A stretch of 64,000 nucleotides of DNA from Primorskyibacter flagellatus (GCF_014638275.1 NZ_BMFJ01000001.1:2344338-2408337); one strand, 5' to 3'. Shown: positions 27,818-37,118, counted from the stretch's first letter. Program-made: numbers and translations. Notes: generated by a model not told the origin, from the letters alone.

Positions 27818-29596
27818 TCAGAGCGGCCAGATGAAGGGAATCACGGCAGAGACGATCAGGCCCATGGAGAGGTTCAGGGGGATGCCGATCCGCATGAAGT
27901 CGGTGAAGCGGTAGCCGCCGGGGCCGTAGACCATCATGTTGGTCTGGTAGCCGATCGGAGTGGCAAAGCTGGCGGAGGCCGCGACCATCACCGCCACCAC
28001 GAGCGGGCGCGGGTCGATGCCGACCGACTGCGCGAGGCCGATGGCGATCGGGGTGACCACCACGGCAACCGCGTTGTTGGAGACGAGCTCTGTCAGGACC
28101 GAGGTCAGCAGGTAGACCGCCCAGACCACGAAGAAGGGCGGCAGCTCTCCGAGCGCGGGGGCGATGGCGTTGACGATCAGTTCGACCGCGCCGGAATGCT
28201 CCAGCCCCGCACCGACCGCGAGCATGGCGAAGATCATCGTCAGCAGGCGGCCGTCGACGAAGGAGAAGGCCTCGTCCGCGTCGATGCATCGGGTCAGCAG
28301 GACCGCCGCGACGGACAGCACCGAGAGCAGGAAGATCGGCGCGACCCCGATCCCCGCGAGGCCGACGATGGAAAACAGCGCGACCACGGCAATTGGCGCG
28401 TGGCTGCGGCGGAAGGCGCGGGCCGTGGGCTGGGTCACGTCGACCATGTCCATTTCGGTCGAGAGGCGGCGGATGTCCTCGGGCGCGCCTTCGAGCAGGA
28501 GCGTGTCGCCGACGCGGACCACGGTTTCGTCCAGCTGGCGGCCGATGTTCTGGTTCCGGCGGTGCACCGCCAGCACGTAGACCCCGAAACGGCGGCGCAG
28601 GCGGAGCGAGCCGAGCTGGCGGCCCACCATCTTGCAACCGGGGGTGATGAGGGCCTCGACCGTCGTGGTTTCGACGGCCGAGATCTGGTCGACACGCTTG
28701 AGGCTCTTGGTCTGCTGGAGGCTCAGCAGTTCGGTGATCTGCGAGCGCAGTACCACGATGTCACCGACCTGCAGCACGACGTCCTTGAGGTTGCGGCGCA
28801 ACGATTCATCCCCGCGGACCACGTCGATCAGCCGCACGCCCTCGCGCTTGAACAGCTGGACTGAGAGGACCTCGCGGCCGATGAGGTTGGAGTCGGGCGG
28901 GATCACCGCCTCCGTGAAGAACTTCATCTTGGTGCGGTCAGAGAGCATGTCGGCCATGCTGTCGCGGTCGGGCAGCAGCCAGCGCCCCACCACCGTGAGG
29001 TAGAGCATGCCCCAGCCCACCACGACCAGTCCGATCGGCGTGACCTCGAAGATCGAGAAGGGTTCCAGACCGCGGGTGCGCGCGACGCCGTCCACCAGCA
29101 GGTTGGTGGAGGTGCCGATGAGCGTCAGCATCCCGCCCATGATCGCCGCGTAGGACAGCGGGATCAGCAGGCGGGAGGCATTGACGCCGAGCTTGCGGGC
29201 CAGCTGCACGAAGACCGGGATCATCACCACGACAACCGGCGTGTTGGCGACGACGGCGGAGGCGAGCAGGACAAAGCCCATGAGCGCGGCGATTGCCACC
29301 CTGGGCCTGCTGGCGTTGCGTTCGGCCATCTGGGTGAAGGCGTCGAGCGCGCCGGTCCGGACCAGGGCGCCCATGACGATGAACATCGCGGCGATGGTCC
29401 AGGGGGCAGGGTTCGAGAGGACCGGCAGCGCCTCGTCATAGGGCAGCAGGCCGAGGATCAGCATGATCGCGACACCGCCCAGGGCCACGACCTCGGCCGG
29501 GTAGGATTCACGCAGGAAGAGCAGGAACATGCCTCCGACCACGGCGAGGGTCATGATGGCCATGCCGGTCTGGGAGATGTCGAAATACTGGATCAA
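27818..29596 (-). CDS. SLC13-family permease with TrkA-C domains (2)
   Basis: 592-aa inner-membrane transporter with the same layout as the convergent neighbour: membrane half with VANTPVVVVMIPVFVQLA and LIGTSTNLLVDGVA, two central TrkA-C domains, then TELVSNNAVAVVVTPIAIG and PIGYQTNMMVYGPGGYRF. The GTSTNLL and YQTN motifs differ from GTPPNII and HKNN in the other gene, so substrates may differ. TTG 29596 is taken as start with AGGACGG upstream; an ATG about 11 codons in is the alternative. The much longer frame runs through the EamA gene and is rejected. Confidence 0.87.
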   Translation of the reverse strand: MIQYFDISQTGMAIMTLAVVGGMFLLFLRESYPAEVVALGGVAIMLILGLLPYDEALPVLSNPAPWTIAAMFIVMGALVRTGALDAFTQMAERNASRPRVAIAALMGFVLLASAVVANTPVVVVMIPVFVQLARKLGVNASRLLIPLSYAAIMGGMLTLIGTSTNLLVDGVARTRGLEPFSIFEVTPIGLVVVGWGMLYLTVVGRWLLPDRDSMADMLSDRTKMKFFTEAVIPPDSNLIGREVLSVQLFKREGVRLIDVVRGDESLRRNLKDVVLQVGDIVVLRSQITELLSLQQTKSLKRVDQISAVETTTVEALITPGCKMVGRQLGSLRLRRRFGVYVLAVHRRNQNIGRQLDETVVRVGDTLLLEGAPEDIRRLSTEMDMVDVTQPTARAFRRSHAPIAVVALFSIVGLAGIGVAPIFLLSVLSVAAVLLTRCIDADEAFSFVDGRLLTMIFAMLAVGAGLEHSGAVELIVNAIAPALGELPPFFVVWAVYLLTSVLTELVSNNAVAVVVTPIAIGLAQSVGIDPRPLVVAVMVAASASFATPIGYQTNMMVYGPGGYRFTDFMRIGIPLNLSMGLIVSAVIPFIWPL

Positions 29597-29646
29597 TTGC
29601 CGTCCTGCCTCAAATCTGCCGGTCCGCGCCGGTGCTTCGCGCCTTT

Positions 29647-30579
29647 CTAGGCGTCCGGTGCCGCGTCGGGCAAGGGCGGCGTTGCGGTTTCGCGCGGACG
29701 TGGCTGGACCAGTGCCATGCCGATCAGCATCAGCAGCAGCGATGCCCAGATCGACGGCGCATACCGTTCGCCGAGCAGGACCATGGACCAGAGCACGCCG
29801 AAGATGGTGACGAGGTAGCTGACCTGCACCGCGAAGAGCGGACCGGCGCGGCCGACCATCCAGACGTAGCCGGAATAGACCAGCGCGTGGATGGCGGAGG
29901 AGAGGATCAGCGCGCCCTCCGCCCGGCCGATGCCAGCCGGGACCACGAATTCCCCGGTGGCGAGCGAGAGCGGCAGGGCAATGGCCGCGCCGACGAGAGA
30001 GGCGAGGCAGAGCGTCTGGACCGCGTCCATTCCGGCGGTGCCGAAACGGGCGACGAGGTTGCCTTCGAGCGCGTAGAGCAGCGGGGCGACGAGGGCGATC
30101 GGGATCCAGGCGAACATGGCCGGGTCGGGCAGGCTGGCCTCCGGAAGGACGATGAGCAGGACCGCGATCATCCCGGTCGCAAGGCCCGCCAGGCGGCGGA
30201 GCGAGAAGCTGTCGGATGCCATGAGCAGCGCCATCGGGAAGGAGATCATCGGGATCAGCGACAGCAGGATGGAGATGATGCCGGCGGGCAGATGAGTCGC
30301 CGCGCGGTAGGAAAAGGCGTTCGGGACAAGCGTGCCGGTCAGGGCGATCATCAGCGCGATGGCCCATTGCGCACGGGTCGGGCGAAAGCGCGTGCCGGTG
30401 GCCAGGAGGATCAGGCCGAGGAAGCCCGCGCCGATCAGCGTTTGCCAGAAGATGAGTCCCATGGCCTGATGACCCGTGCTCACCGCGATCTTGGACAGCG
30501 GCACGGTCATGGCCCAGCCCGCCCCGATCACCGTCAGCGCGGCGGTCAGGATCAGGGCGTGACGGCGTGCGGACGGCAT
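29647..30579 (-). CDS. EamA/DMT-family transporter
   Basis: 310-aa inner-membrane protein with ten predicted helices in two EamA repeats, from LILTAALTVIGAGWAMTVPL to ASLLLMLIGMALVQPRP. Substrate is unknown. It begins 11 nt after the ymdB stop (minus-strand reading), so it is probably translated from the same transcript. It is a distant relative of the DMT transporter at 20778; the two share only family-level features. Confidence 0.87.
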   Translation of the reverse strand: MPSARRHALILTAALTVIGAGWAMTVPLSKIAVSTGHQAMGLIFWQTLIGAGFLGLILLATGTRFRPTRAQWAIALMIALTGTLVPNAFSYRAATHLPAGIISILLSLIPMISFPMALLMASDSFSLRRLAGLATGMIAVLLIVLPEASLPDPAMFAWIPIALVAPLLYALEGNLVARFGTAGMDAVQTLCLASLVGAAIALPLSLATGEFVVPAGIGRAEGALILSSAIHALVYSGYVWMVGRAGPLFAVQVSYLVTIFGVLWSMVLLGERYAPSIWASLLLMLIGMALVQPRPRETATPPLPDAAPDA

Positions 30580-30589
30580 GAGGCTGGCG

Positions 30590-31411
30590 TCAGACCGGCG
30601 CGGGACCGGAGGGCGAGAGACAGCCGCCGTGGCGCACCATCTCGACCCGCGTGGCCTTTCCGGTTCGGTCGTCGGTTTCGACGTAGATTCCTGACAGGGT
30701 CGCCTCTCCCTCCGCCGGCTGGAAGCGGCCCTTGGACATGCCGGTTACGAAACGGCGCAGCGGTTCGGCCTTGTCCATGCCGATGACCGAATTGTAGTCG
30801 CCGCACATGCCGGCGTCGGACTGGAAGGCGGTGCCTCCGCCGAGGATCTGCGCATCCGCCGTGGCGACATGGGTGTGGGTGCCGACGACGAGAGAGGCCT
30901 TGCCGTCGCACCAGTGGCCCATGGCCATCTTTTCCGAGGTCGCTTCGCAGTGCACGTCGATGATGGAGGCCTGCACAAGACCGCCGGCCGGATGGGACTT
31001 CAGTACCGTCTCGATGGCGGAAAAGGGATCGTCGTAGGGGCGAGACATGAAGACCTGGCCGAGCACCTGCGCGACCAGCACCTTGCGCCCGCCGGGCGCG
31101 TCGAAGATGCGGTAGCCGCGTCCGGGGGCGGTCTTCGCGTAGTTGATCGGGCGGATGATGCGCGGCTCGCTTTCTATATGGGTCATCATGTCCTTCTGGT
31201 CGAAGGCATGATCGCCAAGGGTCAGCACGTCGGCCCCGGCGTCGAGAAGCTGTTTCGCGTGTTCGCCCGAGAGGCCGGCGCCATTGGTCGCGTTCTCTCC
31301 GTTCACGACGACGAAGTCGAGCTTCCAGGCCGCGCGCAGGCGGGGCAGGTTTTCAATCACCGCCGTCCGGCCGGAGCGGCCGACGACATCGCCGAGGAAC
31401 AGGAGTTTCAT
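30590..31411 (-). CDS. YmdB-family metallophosphoesterase
   Basis: 273-aa calcineurin-like phosphoesterase. Metal-binding motifs are KLLFLGDVVGRSGR at the start, VVNGENATNG, GDHAFDQ, DVHCEATSEKMA and GTHTHVATAD. YmdB homologues hydrolyse 2',3'-cyclic nucleotides and influence biofilm and RNA turnover in Bacillus. Cytosolic. ATG 31411 is fixed by the conserved N-terminus; the longer frame is rejected. It heads a short unit with the EamA gene. Confidence 0.9.
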   Translation of the reverse strand: MKLLFLGDVVGRSGRTAVIENLPRLRAAWKLDFVVVNGENATNGAGLSGEHAKQLLDAGADVLTLGDHAFDQKDMMTHIESEPRIIRPINYAKTAPGRGYRIFDAPGGRKVLVAQVLGQVFMSRPYDDPFSAIETVLKSHPAGGLVQASIIDVHCEATSEKMAMGHWCDGKASLVVGTHTHVATADAQILGGGTAFQSDAGMCGDYNSVIGMDKAEPLRRFVTGMSKGRFQPAEGEATLSGIYVETDDRTGKATRVEMVRHGGCLSPSGPAPV

Positions 31412-31558
31412 GGGGGATGGCGTATGCGGCGGCGCGGAAAAGGGCAAGGGGGTGCGGGGGCACCCTGTGGTTGACCTCATCCTTCGTCTCAAAGGAGGTG
31501 GAGGCCGCGGATCCGGGCCGGGGTGTCTTCGGGAGCGCAGGTGCGCGTGTCGGTCGGT

Positions 31559-31703
31559 GTGCCCCCTCACCCTGACCCTCTGCCCCACGGGGAGAGGGAA
31601 ATGCATGGGGTGTCACAGGAGCGCTGTTGTCCCGAAGTCTCGAACGTGGACCCGTTCGCGTCCCCTCTCCCCCGGGGGGATAGGGTCAGGGTGAGGGCCC
31701 CCT
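31559..31703. repeat. Inverted pair of GC-rich palindromes
   Basis: CCCCCTCACCCTGACCCTCT (about 31561-31580, itself part of a palindrome to 31598) and its reverse complement family member AGGGTCAGGGTGAGGG (ending about 31700) face each other about 60 bp apart. The right arm runs into the end of the sseB-like gene. The rest of the 290-bp gap shows no gene. Confidence 0.8.
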
Positions 31704-32502
31704 ATCGCAGGATCGGCGGGCGGTCGGGGTCGCTGCCCGGCGCGGCGCGCTGTTCGCGGTCGGGCGCGGCCGGTTCGGGCAAATCGAAGCGCAGGCCGTG
31801 GCGGGCGAGGGCCGCGGCCGCCGTGTCCGTCGCGGCAAAGAAACCGACGTCCAGCACCCCTGCGTCGAGGCCGGAGAAGGTAAGCGCCTCTCCGGCGGCC
31901 TTGGCGAGCGCGGGCTCCGCCCCCGGCCTGGCGTCGATGAAGGCCAGGAGGTGGCCGCGGGACCCGCTTTCGGACACCGTGCCGACGAGGTAGGCGGAGC
32001 GGGCGAGCGCCCCGGCCATCGCCAGCTTGGTGTCCAGCGCGGCGAGAAGCGTCTCGGGCAGTACGCCGGGGCGGGTGAATTCGGCGATGCGCTCTTCCAC
32101 CTCCGACGGCGATTCCGCCAGCGTGGCGGCGAGCCAGTCGACCGCCGGCGGGGGGATCAGGATCGAGGAGGGCGCGACCTCCAGGTTCAGGCCAAGGCCG
32201 ACCCCCTGCCCCGCCAGCATGCTCGCGATCGCCCGGCCGGACAGGGCGGCGTAGGGCACCGGGCGGGTGGCGAAGGCCGACAGCCGCTCCGCCCGGTCGA
32301 AGACCAGCGCGTAGGTCGCGTCCGGCAAGCTGAAGAGGTCGGGAGAAACGCTTTCGCCCTTCGCCTCCTCTGTCAGCATCAGGAAGAGTTCGCTGTCGGC
32401 GAGGCGTTCATAGAAGCGCAGGCGTGCGGAGTCGTCCTCGGGCGCGGCCTCCATCGCGGCATGGGCGGTATCGAGCGGGGTCGTTTCTGACGGGTCAGGC
32501 AT
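31702..32502 (-). CDS. SseB-family protein
   Basis: 266-aa protein with an SseB-type N-terminal domain (residues about 15-125; RLRFYERLADSELFLMLTEE, ATYALVFDRAERLSAFA) and an Ala-rich C-terminal half. No signal peptide or membrane segment. SseB-like proteins are of uncertain biochemical role. Its start overlaps the end of the UDG-like gene by 8 nt, so the two are coupled. Confidence 0.8.
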   Translation of the reverse strand: MPDPSETTPLDTAHAAMEAAPEDDSARLRFYERLADSELFLMLTEEAKGESVSPDLFSLPDATYALVFDRAERLSAFATRPVPYAALSGRAIASMLAGQGVGLGLNLEVAPSSILIPPPAVDWLAATLAESPSEVEERIAEFTRPGVLPETLLAALDTKLAMAGALARSAYLVGTVSESGSRGHLLAFIDARPGAEPALAKAAGEALTFSGLDAGVLDVGFFAATDTAAAALARHGLRFDLPEPAAPDREQRAAPGSDPDRPPILR

Positions 32503-33082
32503 CCAACGCCTCCTTCACCTGTTCGCGCAGCACGGGCAGCAGGTCGGTTTCGAACCAGGGGTTTTTCCTCAGCCACCCGGTATTGCGCCAGGAGGGATGA
32601 GGCAAGGGGATCGTCCCCGGCAGATGGTCGCGGAAGGCGCGCACGGTTTCGGTCATGGAGTTCCTGGTGCCGAGGTGCCAGCGCTGTGCATGGGCCCCGA
32701 TCACGACCCGCAGGCGCAGGTCGGGCAGGGTGGCGAAGACCCTGTCATGCCAGGTGGCGGCGCATATCGGCGGCGGCGGCAGGTCCGATCCCGTCGCGTC
32801 GTAACCGGGGAAGCAGAAGGCCATGGGGACCACGGCGATACGGTCGAGATCGTAGAACGTGTCGCGGTCGACGCCGAGCCAGTCGCGCAGCCGGTCGCCG
32901 GAGCGGTCGTCGAAGGGACGGCCCTTTTCGTGCACCTGCAGGCCGGGCGCCTGACCGGCGATCAGCAGGCGGGCAGAGGGGCGGAACCAGGGAACCGGCC
33001 GCGGGGCGTGGCGCGTCGCGGTGGCGGCGAAGCGCGGCGCGCAGAGGCGGCAGGCGCGGATGTGATCGGTGAGGTCGGTCAT
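32495..33082 (-). CDS. Uracil-DNA glycosylase family protein
   Basis: 195-aa protein of the UDG superfamily. A short Cys motif (CRLCAPRF, near residue 10) precedes GQAPGLQVHEKGRPFDDRSG, the active-site region, and the leucine/intercalation motif region contains PLPHPSWRN. Family members remove damaged bases or have lost DNA activity; this subclass lacks direct evidence. ATG 33082 is chosen over an in-frame GTG at 33106. It is divergent from arsR. Confidence 0.82.
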   Translation of the reverse strand: MTDLTDHIRACRLCAPRFAATATRHAPRPVPWFRPSARLLIAGQAPGLQVHEKGRPFDDRSGDRLRDWLGVDRDTFYDLDRIAVVPMAFCFPGYDATGSDLPPPPICAATWHDRVFATLPDLRLRVVIGAHAQRWHLGTRNSMTETVRAFRDHLPGTIPLPHPSWRNTGWLRKNPWFETDLLPVLREQVKEALDA

Positions 33083-33127
33083 CGCGAGAGATGATGCACC
33101 GGGCACGCGCGGGGTAAAGGGCCGGAT

Positions 33128-33185
33128 ATTTCGATAGTTCTGAAAATAAATCTTGCTTCACCCGAAAGATTCGATATTTCTAGAA
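33128..33185. promoter_or_regulatory. Candidate ArsR operators
   Basis: Two copies of TTCGATA-n-TTCT (33130-33140 and 33170-33180) lie exactly 40 bp apart, each followed by GAA. The first is also an imperfect palindrome ATTTC/GAAAAT. The second abuts the arsR ATG at 33188, and this AT-rich stretch stands out against its GC-rich surroundings. Binding would repress the operon; the spacing places both sites on one face of the helix. Confidence 0.6.
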
Positions 33186-33187
33186 TC

Positions 33188-33538
33188 ATGAAAATGACAC
33201 CCGACTCCGACCTACGTCTCGAACGCGCCGCCTCGACCTTCGCGGCGCTTGGTAGCGAACAGCGCCTGACCGTCCTGCGCACCCTCGTGCGCGCCGGGCC
33301 GGAGGGGCTGAGCATCGGCGATCTCGGTGCCCGCACGGGCATTACCGGATCGACGCTGACGCACCACATGAAGATCCTCGCCCAGGCGGGGCTGGTGGTG
33401 CAGGAAAAGAAGGGCCGCAGCATCATCTGTGCCGCGGTCGCCTATGACGAGTTGAGGGACCTTGCCGGGTTCCTCGTCCGCGAATGCTGCGCCGATGCGG
33501 CGCCCGACATCCACCCCGAAGGACATGACCATGGCTGA
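33188..33538 (+). CDS. ArsR-family metalloregulator
   Basis: 116-aa winged helix-turn-helix repressor (recognition region TGITGSTLTHHMKILAQAGL). Cysteines at 81 and 100-101 and a His-rich tail HPEGHDHG could form a soft-metal or arsenical sensor site. No ribosome-binding site precedes ATG 33188, which sits next to a repeat, so the message may be leaderless or start at ATG 33194. The stop overlaps the permease start, and the pair likely forms one autoregulated operon. Confidence 0.88.
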   Translation: MKMTPDSDLRLERAASTFAALGSEQRLTVLRTLVRAGPEGLSIGDLGARTGITGSTLTHHMKILAQAGLVVQEKKGRSIICAAVAYDELRDLAGFLVRECCADAAPDIHPEGHDHG

Positions 33539-34577
33539 GACACATTCCCATCTTCCCTCCCGCGCCGCGACGTTCTGGTCGCGCATCGAGTGGGCCTGGG
33601 TCATCACCCCGGTGATCTTCGTGCTGGTCGCGCTGTTCGACCCGCCGCAGGTGGACGACAGCATCCTGTTCACCGCGCGCGCCCTGCTGAACACCGCGCC
33701 GATGATCCTGTTCGCGGTTCTGTCGGTCGGATACCTCAAGGCCAGCGGGGCCGAGACGATGATCGCGCGGGCCTTCACGGGCCGTGAGACCCGGATGATC
33801 GTGATGGCGGCGCTGGTCGGGGGGCTGTCGCCCTTCTGCTCCTGCGAGGTCATCCCCTTTGTCGCCGCTATGCTGGCGCTTGGCGTACCCCTGTCGGCGG
33901 TGATGGCGTTCTGGCTGGCCTCGCCGATCATGGACCCGCCGATGTTCCTGATTACCGCCGGGACGCTCGGGTTCGACTTTGCGGTGGCCAAGACGCTGGT
34001 GGCGGTCGGGGCCGGCCTTGGCGGAGGGCTGGTGACCATGGCGCTGAAATCCTCGCCCGTCTTTGCCGATCCGCTGCGCACGAAGCCGCAGGTCGGGGGC
34101 TGCTGCGGCGTCAAGAAGCCGTTCCAGGGGCAACCGGTCTGGCGCTTCTGGACCGACCCCGCCCGGCGGGAGACCTTCCGTACCGCGACGCTGGAAAACG
34201 CCGTGTTCCTGGCAAAGTGGCTGCTGCTGGCCTATGCGCTGGAATCTGTGATGCTGACCTATGTGCCGGCGGAATGGATCGCCGGAGTTCTCGGCGGCAC
34301 GGGGATCGGCCCGATCCTTCTGGGCGCGCTGCTCGGCGCTCCGGCCTATCTGAACGGCTATGCGGCGGTGCCACTGGTCGGGGGCCTGCTGGAACAGGGC
34401 ATGTCCCCCGGCGCGGCGATGTCCTTCATCATCGCGGGCGGCATGACCTGCATCCCGGCGGCGGTGGCGGTCTGGGCGCTGGTGAAGCCGCGGGTGTTCG
34501 CCGCATATGCCGGATTTGCGGTGGCGGCGGCGGTGCTGGCCGGGGTGGCTTGGTCGGTGGCGGCCCCGCTGATCTGA
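33531..34577 (+). CDS. ArsP-like permease (DUF318/UPF0718)
   Basis: 348-aa inner-membrane permease with eight or more helices. It carries the family motif SPFCSCEVIPF (C103, C105), like the paired Cys of ArsP exporters of trivalent organoarsenicals, and an extra CC pair (191-192) in a central soluble loop. ATG 33531 follows GAAGGA and overlaps the arsR stop by 8 nt. Efflux of methylated or aromatic arsenite is the best guess; other soft-metal or thiol substrates are possible. Confidence 0.8.
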   Translation: MAETHSHLPSRAATFWSRIEWAWVITPVIFVLVALFDPPQVDDSILFTARALLNTAPMILFAVLSVGYLKASGAETMIARAFTGRETRMIVMAALVGGLSPFCSCEVIPFVAAMLALGVPLSAVMAFWLASPIMDPPMFLITAGTLGFDFAVAKTLVAVGAGLGGGLVTMALKSSPVFADPLRTKPQVGGCCGVKKPFQGQPVWRFWTDPARRETFRTATLENAVFLAKWLLLAYALESVMLTYVPAEWIAGVLGGTGIGPILLGALLGAPAYLNGYAAVPLVGGLLEQGMSPGAAMSFIIAGGMTCIPAAVAVWALVKPRVFAAYAGFAVAAAVLAGVAWSVAAPLI

Positions 34578-34648
34578 CACCCTGCGATTAACGTCAACTT
34601 CAGGGCTTTGCCCTTAGGGTCCCGGTCGGATACGCCGGGACCCTTTCC

Positions 34649-35806
34649 ATGCCCTCGACCACCATCAACGCCTTTTACGGGGGCTTTCAGTCGGATTATG
34701 ACCCGTTCGAGAGTTCGCTGTCGCAGACGGCGGAGAACGCCTCGGCCGCCGTCGGGCTGGTGCTGGGATCCCCGGCGGCGCCGCTGTGGGACAATGCGAT
34801 ATCGCTGACGCTGAACGACAGCAATTCGGACGGGGCGGTGGACAGCAACCGGCTGTTCTCCTCCGGTGAGACGATCACCTATGCCGGAACCTCTCAGCAG
34901 CTGGACACTGCGCTCACCTACACGGCAGAATTCACCTATCACGACAGCACGACCGCGACCGGGGACGTGGTGCTGCTGCAGGACACGGCGGGGCGGGTGT
35001 TCGTCACGCCCTGGAACGAAGGCGCGGCGGAGAACGACGTCTTCACGGCGAAAGCCATCGAAAGCATCGAACTGACCGCGGTCGCGGGCGACACCTACAC
35101 CGGCGTCACGTCGAACCTGGCGATGATCGACTTCACATGCTTTGCCGGGGGCACACGGATCCTGACGCCAGCCGGGCCCATGGCGGCGGCGCGACTTAAG
35201 GCGGGCGATCTGGTGGTGACGCGGGACCATGGGGCGCAGCCTCTGGTCTGGATCGGGGCGCAGGTGGTCCCGGCGGCGCAGATGACCGGGGCGAAACGCC
35301 CGGTGCGTCTGGCCAAAGGTGCGTTCGGGCGGGGAAGGCCGGGGCGCGCGCTGATGCTGTCGGCCCAGCACCGGGTGTTGCTGTCGTCGAATCTGGTGGA
35401 GCAGGCGACGGGGCGTCACACCGCCCTGGTGGCGGCGCGGAACCTGCTGGAAATGCCGGGCATCCGCCGCCGCGCCCCGCCGGAGCGGGTGAAGTGGGTG
35501 CATCTGCTGTTCGACCGGCACGAGGTCATCTGGGCGGAGGGGCTGGCAGTCGAAAGCCTGTTCCTTGGCCCGCAGGCCCGGCGTGCCCTCGGTCCACGCG
35601 CCCTGGCGGACATCGCCGCCCTGCCCCGCAGACCGGACGGCATGGCGCGGGCCGGGGTTCCGGCGCATCCGATTCCGCCCGGACGGCAGGCGCGCGACCT
35701 CGTAGCGCTGCATCGCAGGGCGGATGAGCCGCTCTGCCCGGAAGCGCCACCTTTGCAGGTGATGCGCCGCAGGCCAATCCCCCCGGTCCGGCGCGTGACG
35801 ATCTAG
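34649..35806 (+). CDS. Hint-domain protein with novel N-terminal domain
   Basis: 385-aa protein. Residues 1-160 form an Asp/Thr/Ser-rich region without a typical signal peptide. A Hint (hedgehog/intein) domain starts at C164 (CFAGGTRILTPAGP) and includes LSAQHRVLL with H241. The C-terminal 100 residues are Arg/Pro-rich. In Rhodobacteraceae, Hint domains often end secreted proteins exported by type I systems and may self-cleave at the Cys. No Asn-Cys splice end is seen, so intein splicing is unlikely. It is a single-gene unit. Confidence 0.8.
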   Translation: MPSTTINAFYGGFQSDYDPFESSLSQTAENASAAVGLVLGSPAAPLWDNAISLTLNDSNSDGAVDSNRLFSSGETITYAGTSQQLDTALTYTAEFTYHDSTTATGDVVLLQDTAGRVFVTPWNEGAAENDVFTAKAIESIELTAVAGDTYTGVTSNLAMIDFTCFAGGTRILTPAGPMAAARLKAGDLVVTRDHGAQPLVWIGAQVVPAAQMTGAKRPVRLAKGAFGRGRPGRALMLSAQHRVLLSSNLVEQATGRHTALVAARNLLEMPGIRRRAPPERVKWVHLLFDRHEVIWAEGLAVESLFLGPQARRALGPRALADIAALPRRPDGMARAGVPAHPIPPGRQARDLVALHRRADEPLCPEAPPLQVMRRRPIPPVRRVTI

Positions 35807-35870
35807 TCAGTTGTCGCCCCCAGCCAAATCGCCTAGACCCGGTTCAACTACGGAGCCAAGAGGGGTCGGC

Positions 35871-37118
35871 ATGTATCGCGTCTGGAACTTCATCAACAAT
35901 TATTCGCTGCTGCTGATCCTCGGGGCCGTGCTGGCGCTGATCTGGGCGAATATCGACGCCGACAGCTATCACCATTTCGTCGAATTCGTGATCTGGGACC
36001 ATGCGCCGATCGGGCATCTGCATGACGGCCACAGGACGCTGACGCTGCACTACCTCATCAACGACGTGCTCATGGCCTTCTTCTTCGCCATCGCCGCGAA
36101 AGAGGTGTGGGAGGCCGTGATCCTGGAAGAGGGATCGCTGCGCGGCAAGAAGGCCGCGACGCCGCTGTTCGCGACGCTTGGCGGGATGCTGGGCCCGATT
36201 GCCGTCTACCTCGGTCTCGCCGCCTTCATGGGGTCCGAGACCTATTCCGCCGTGGCCAATGGCTGGGCGATCCCGACCGCCACGGACATCGCGTTCTCCT
36301 ACCTCGTCGGGCGCATCGTCTTTGGCGCGGGCCACCCCGCGGTGCGTTTCCTGCTGCTGCTGGCCATCGCGGATGACGCGGCGGGGCTGATTATCCTGGC
36401 GATCTTCTACCCGTCGGGTGAGCTCGCCCCGGAATGGCTGCTGCTGTCGCTTGGCGCGGCGGTCGCCGTGTTCCTGCTGGCCAACTGGCTGCCGCGCCGG
36501 ATGGACGCGGGCAACCAGGACCGGCCGAATTCGACCTGGGTGCGGCAGAAACTGTCGTTCTGGCCCTACCTGATCGCCGCCTGCGCATCCTGGTACGGGT
36601 TCCAGGAGGCCGGGATTCACCCCGCCCTCGGCCTGCTGCCGATCGTGCCGACGATCCCGCATGCCGACCGCGCCTTCGGCATCTTCTCGGAGGCCGAACA
36701 GTATCTGACCGACCTGCTGAACCACATCGAACATGCGCTCAAGCATCCGGTGGAGATCGTGCTTTTCTTCTTCGGCCTCTGCAACGCGGGGGTGGAGTTC
36801 AACTCCATCGGCAACCCGACCTGGCTGGTGCTGGCGGGGCTGCTGATCGGCAAGCCCGTGGGCATCCTGTTCTTCGGCTGGCTTGGCGCGCGTCCGCTCA
36901 AGCTGGGCCTGCCCGAGGGGATGCGGATCATCGACCTCGTTGTGATCGGCTGCGTCGCGGCGATCGGGTTTACCGTGTCTCTGTTCATCGCCTCCGTCGC
37001 CTTCGACGCCGGGCCGGTGCAGGATGCGGCGAAGATGGGTGCGCTGTTCTCCTTCGCAGCGGCGATCATTTCGATCATCGCGGGCAAGGTCACGCGGGTT
37101 CAGAAGGTGTCGAACTGA
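35871..37118 (+). CDS. nhaA: Na+/H+ antiporter NhaA
   Basis: 415-aa inner-membrane antiporter with about twelve helices, exchanging Na+ or Li+ for protons to keep internal pH and sodium low. The NhaA hallmark PTATDIAFS and the paired Asp motif AIADDAAGLIILA are present. ATG 35871 has GAGGGG upstream; a TTG at 35811 in the same frame is rejected. C-terminus is basic and cytosolic. No regulator is visible next to it. Confidence 0.92.
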   Translation: MYRVWNFINNYSLLLILGAVLALIWANIDADSYHHFVEFVIWDHAPIGHLHDGHRTLTLHYLINDVLMAFFFAIAAKEVWEAVILEEGSLRGKKAATPLFATLGGMLGPIAVYLGLAAFMGSETYSAVANGWAIPTATDIAFSYLVGRIVFGAGHPAVRFLLLLAIADDAAGLIILAIFYPSGELAPEWLLLSLGAAVAVFLLANWLPRRMDAGNQDRPNSTWVRQKLSFWPYLIAACASWYGFQEAGIHPALGLLPIVPTIPHADRAFGIFSEAEQYLTDLLNHIEHALKHPVEIVLFFFGLCNAGVEFNSIGNPTWLVLAGLLIGKPVGILFFGWLGARPLKLGLPEGMRIIDLVVIGCVAAIGFTVSLFIASVAFDAGPVQDAAKMGALFSFAAAIISIIAGKVTRVQKVSN

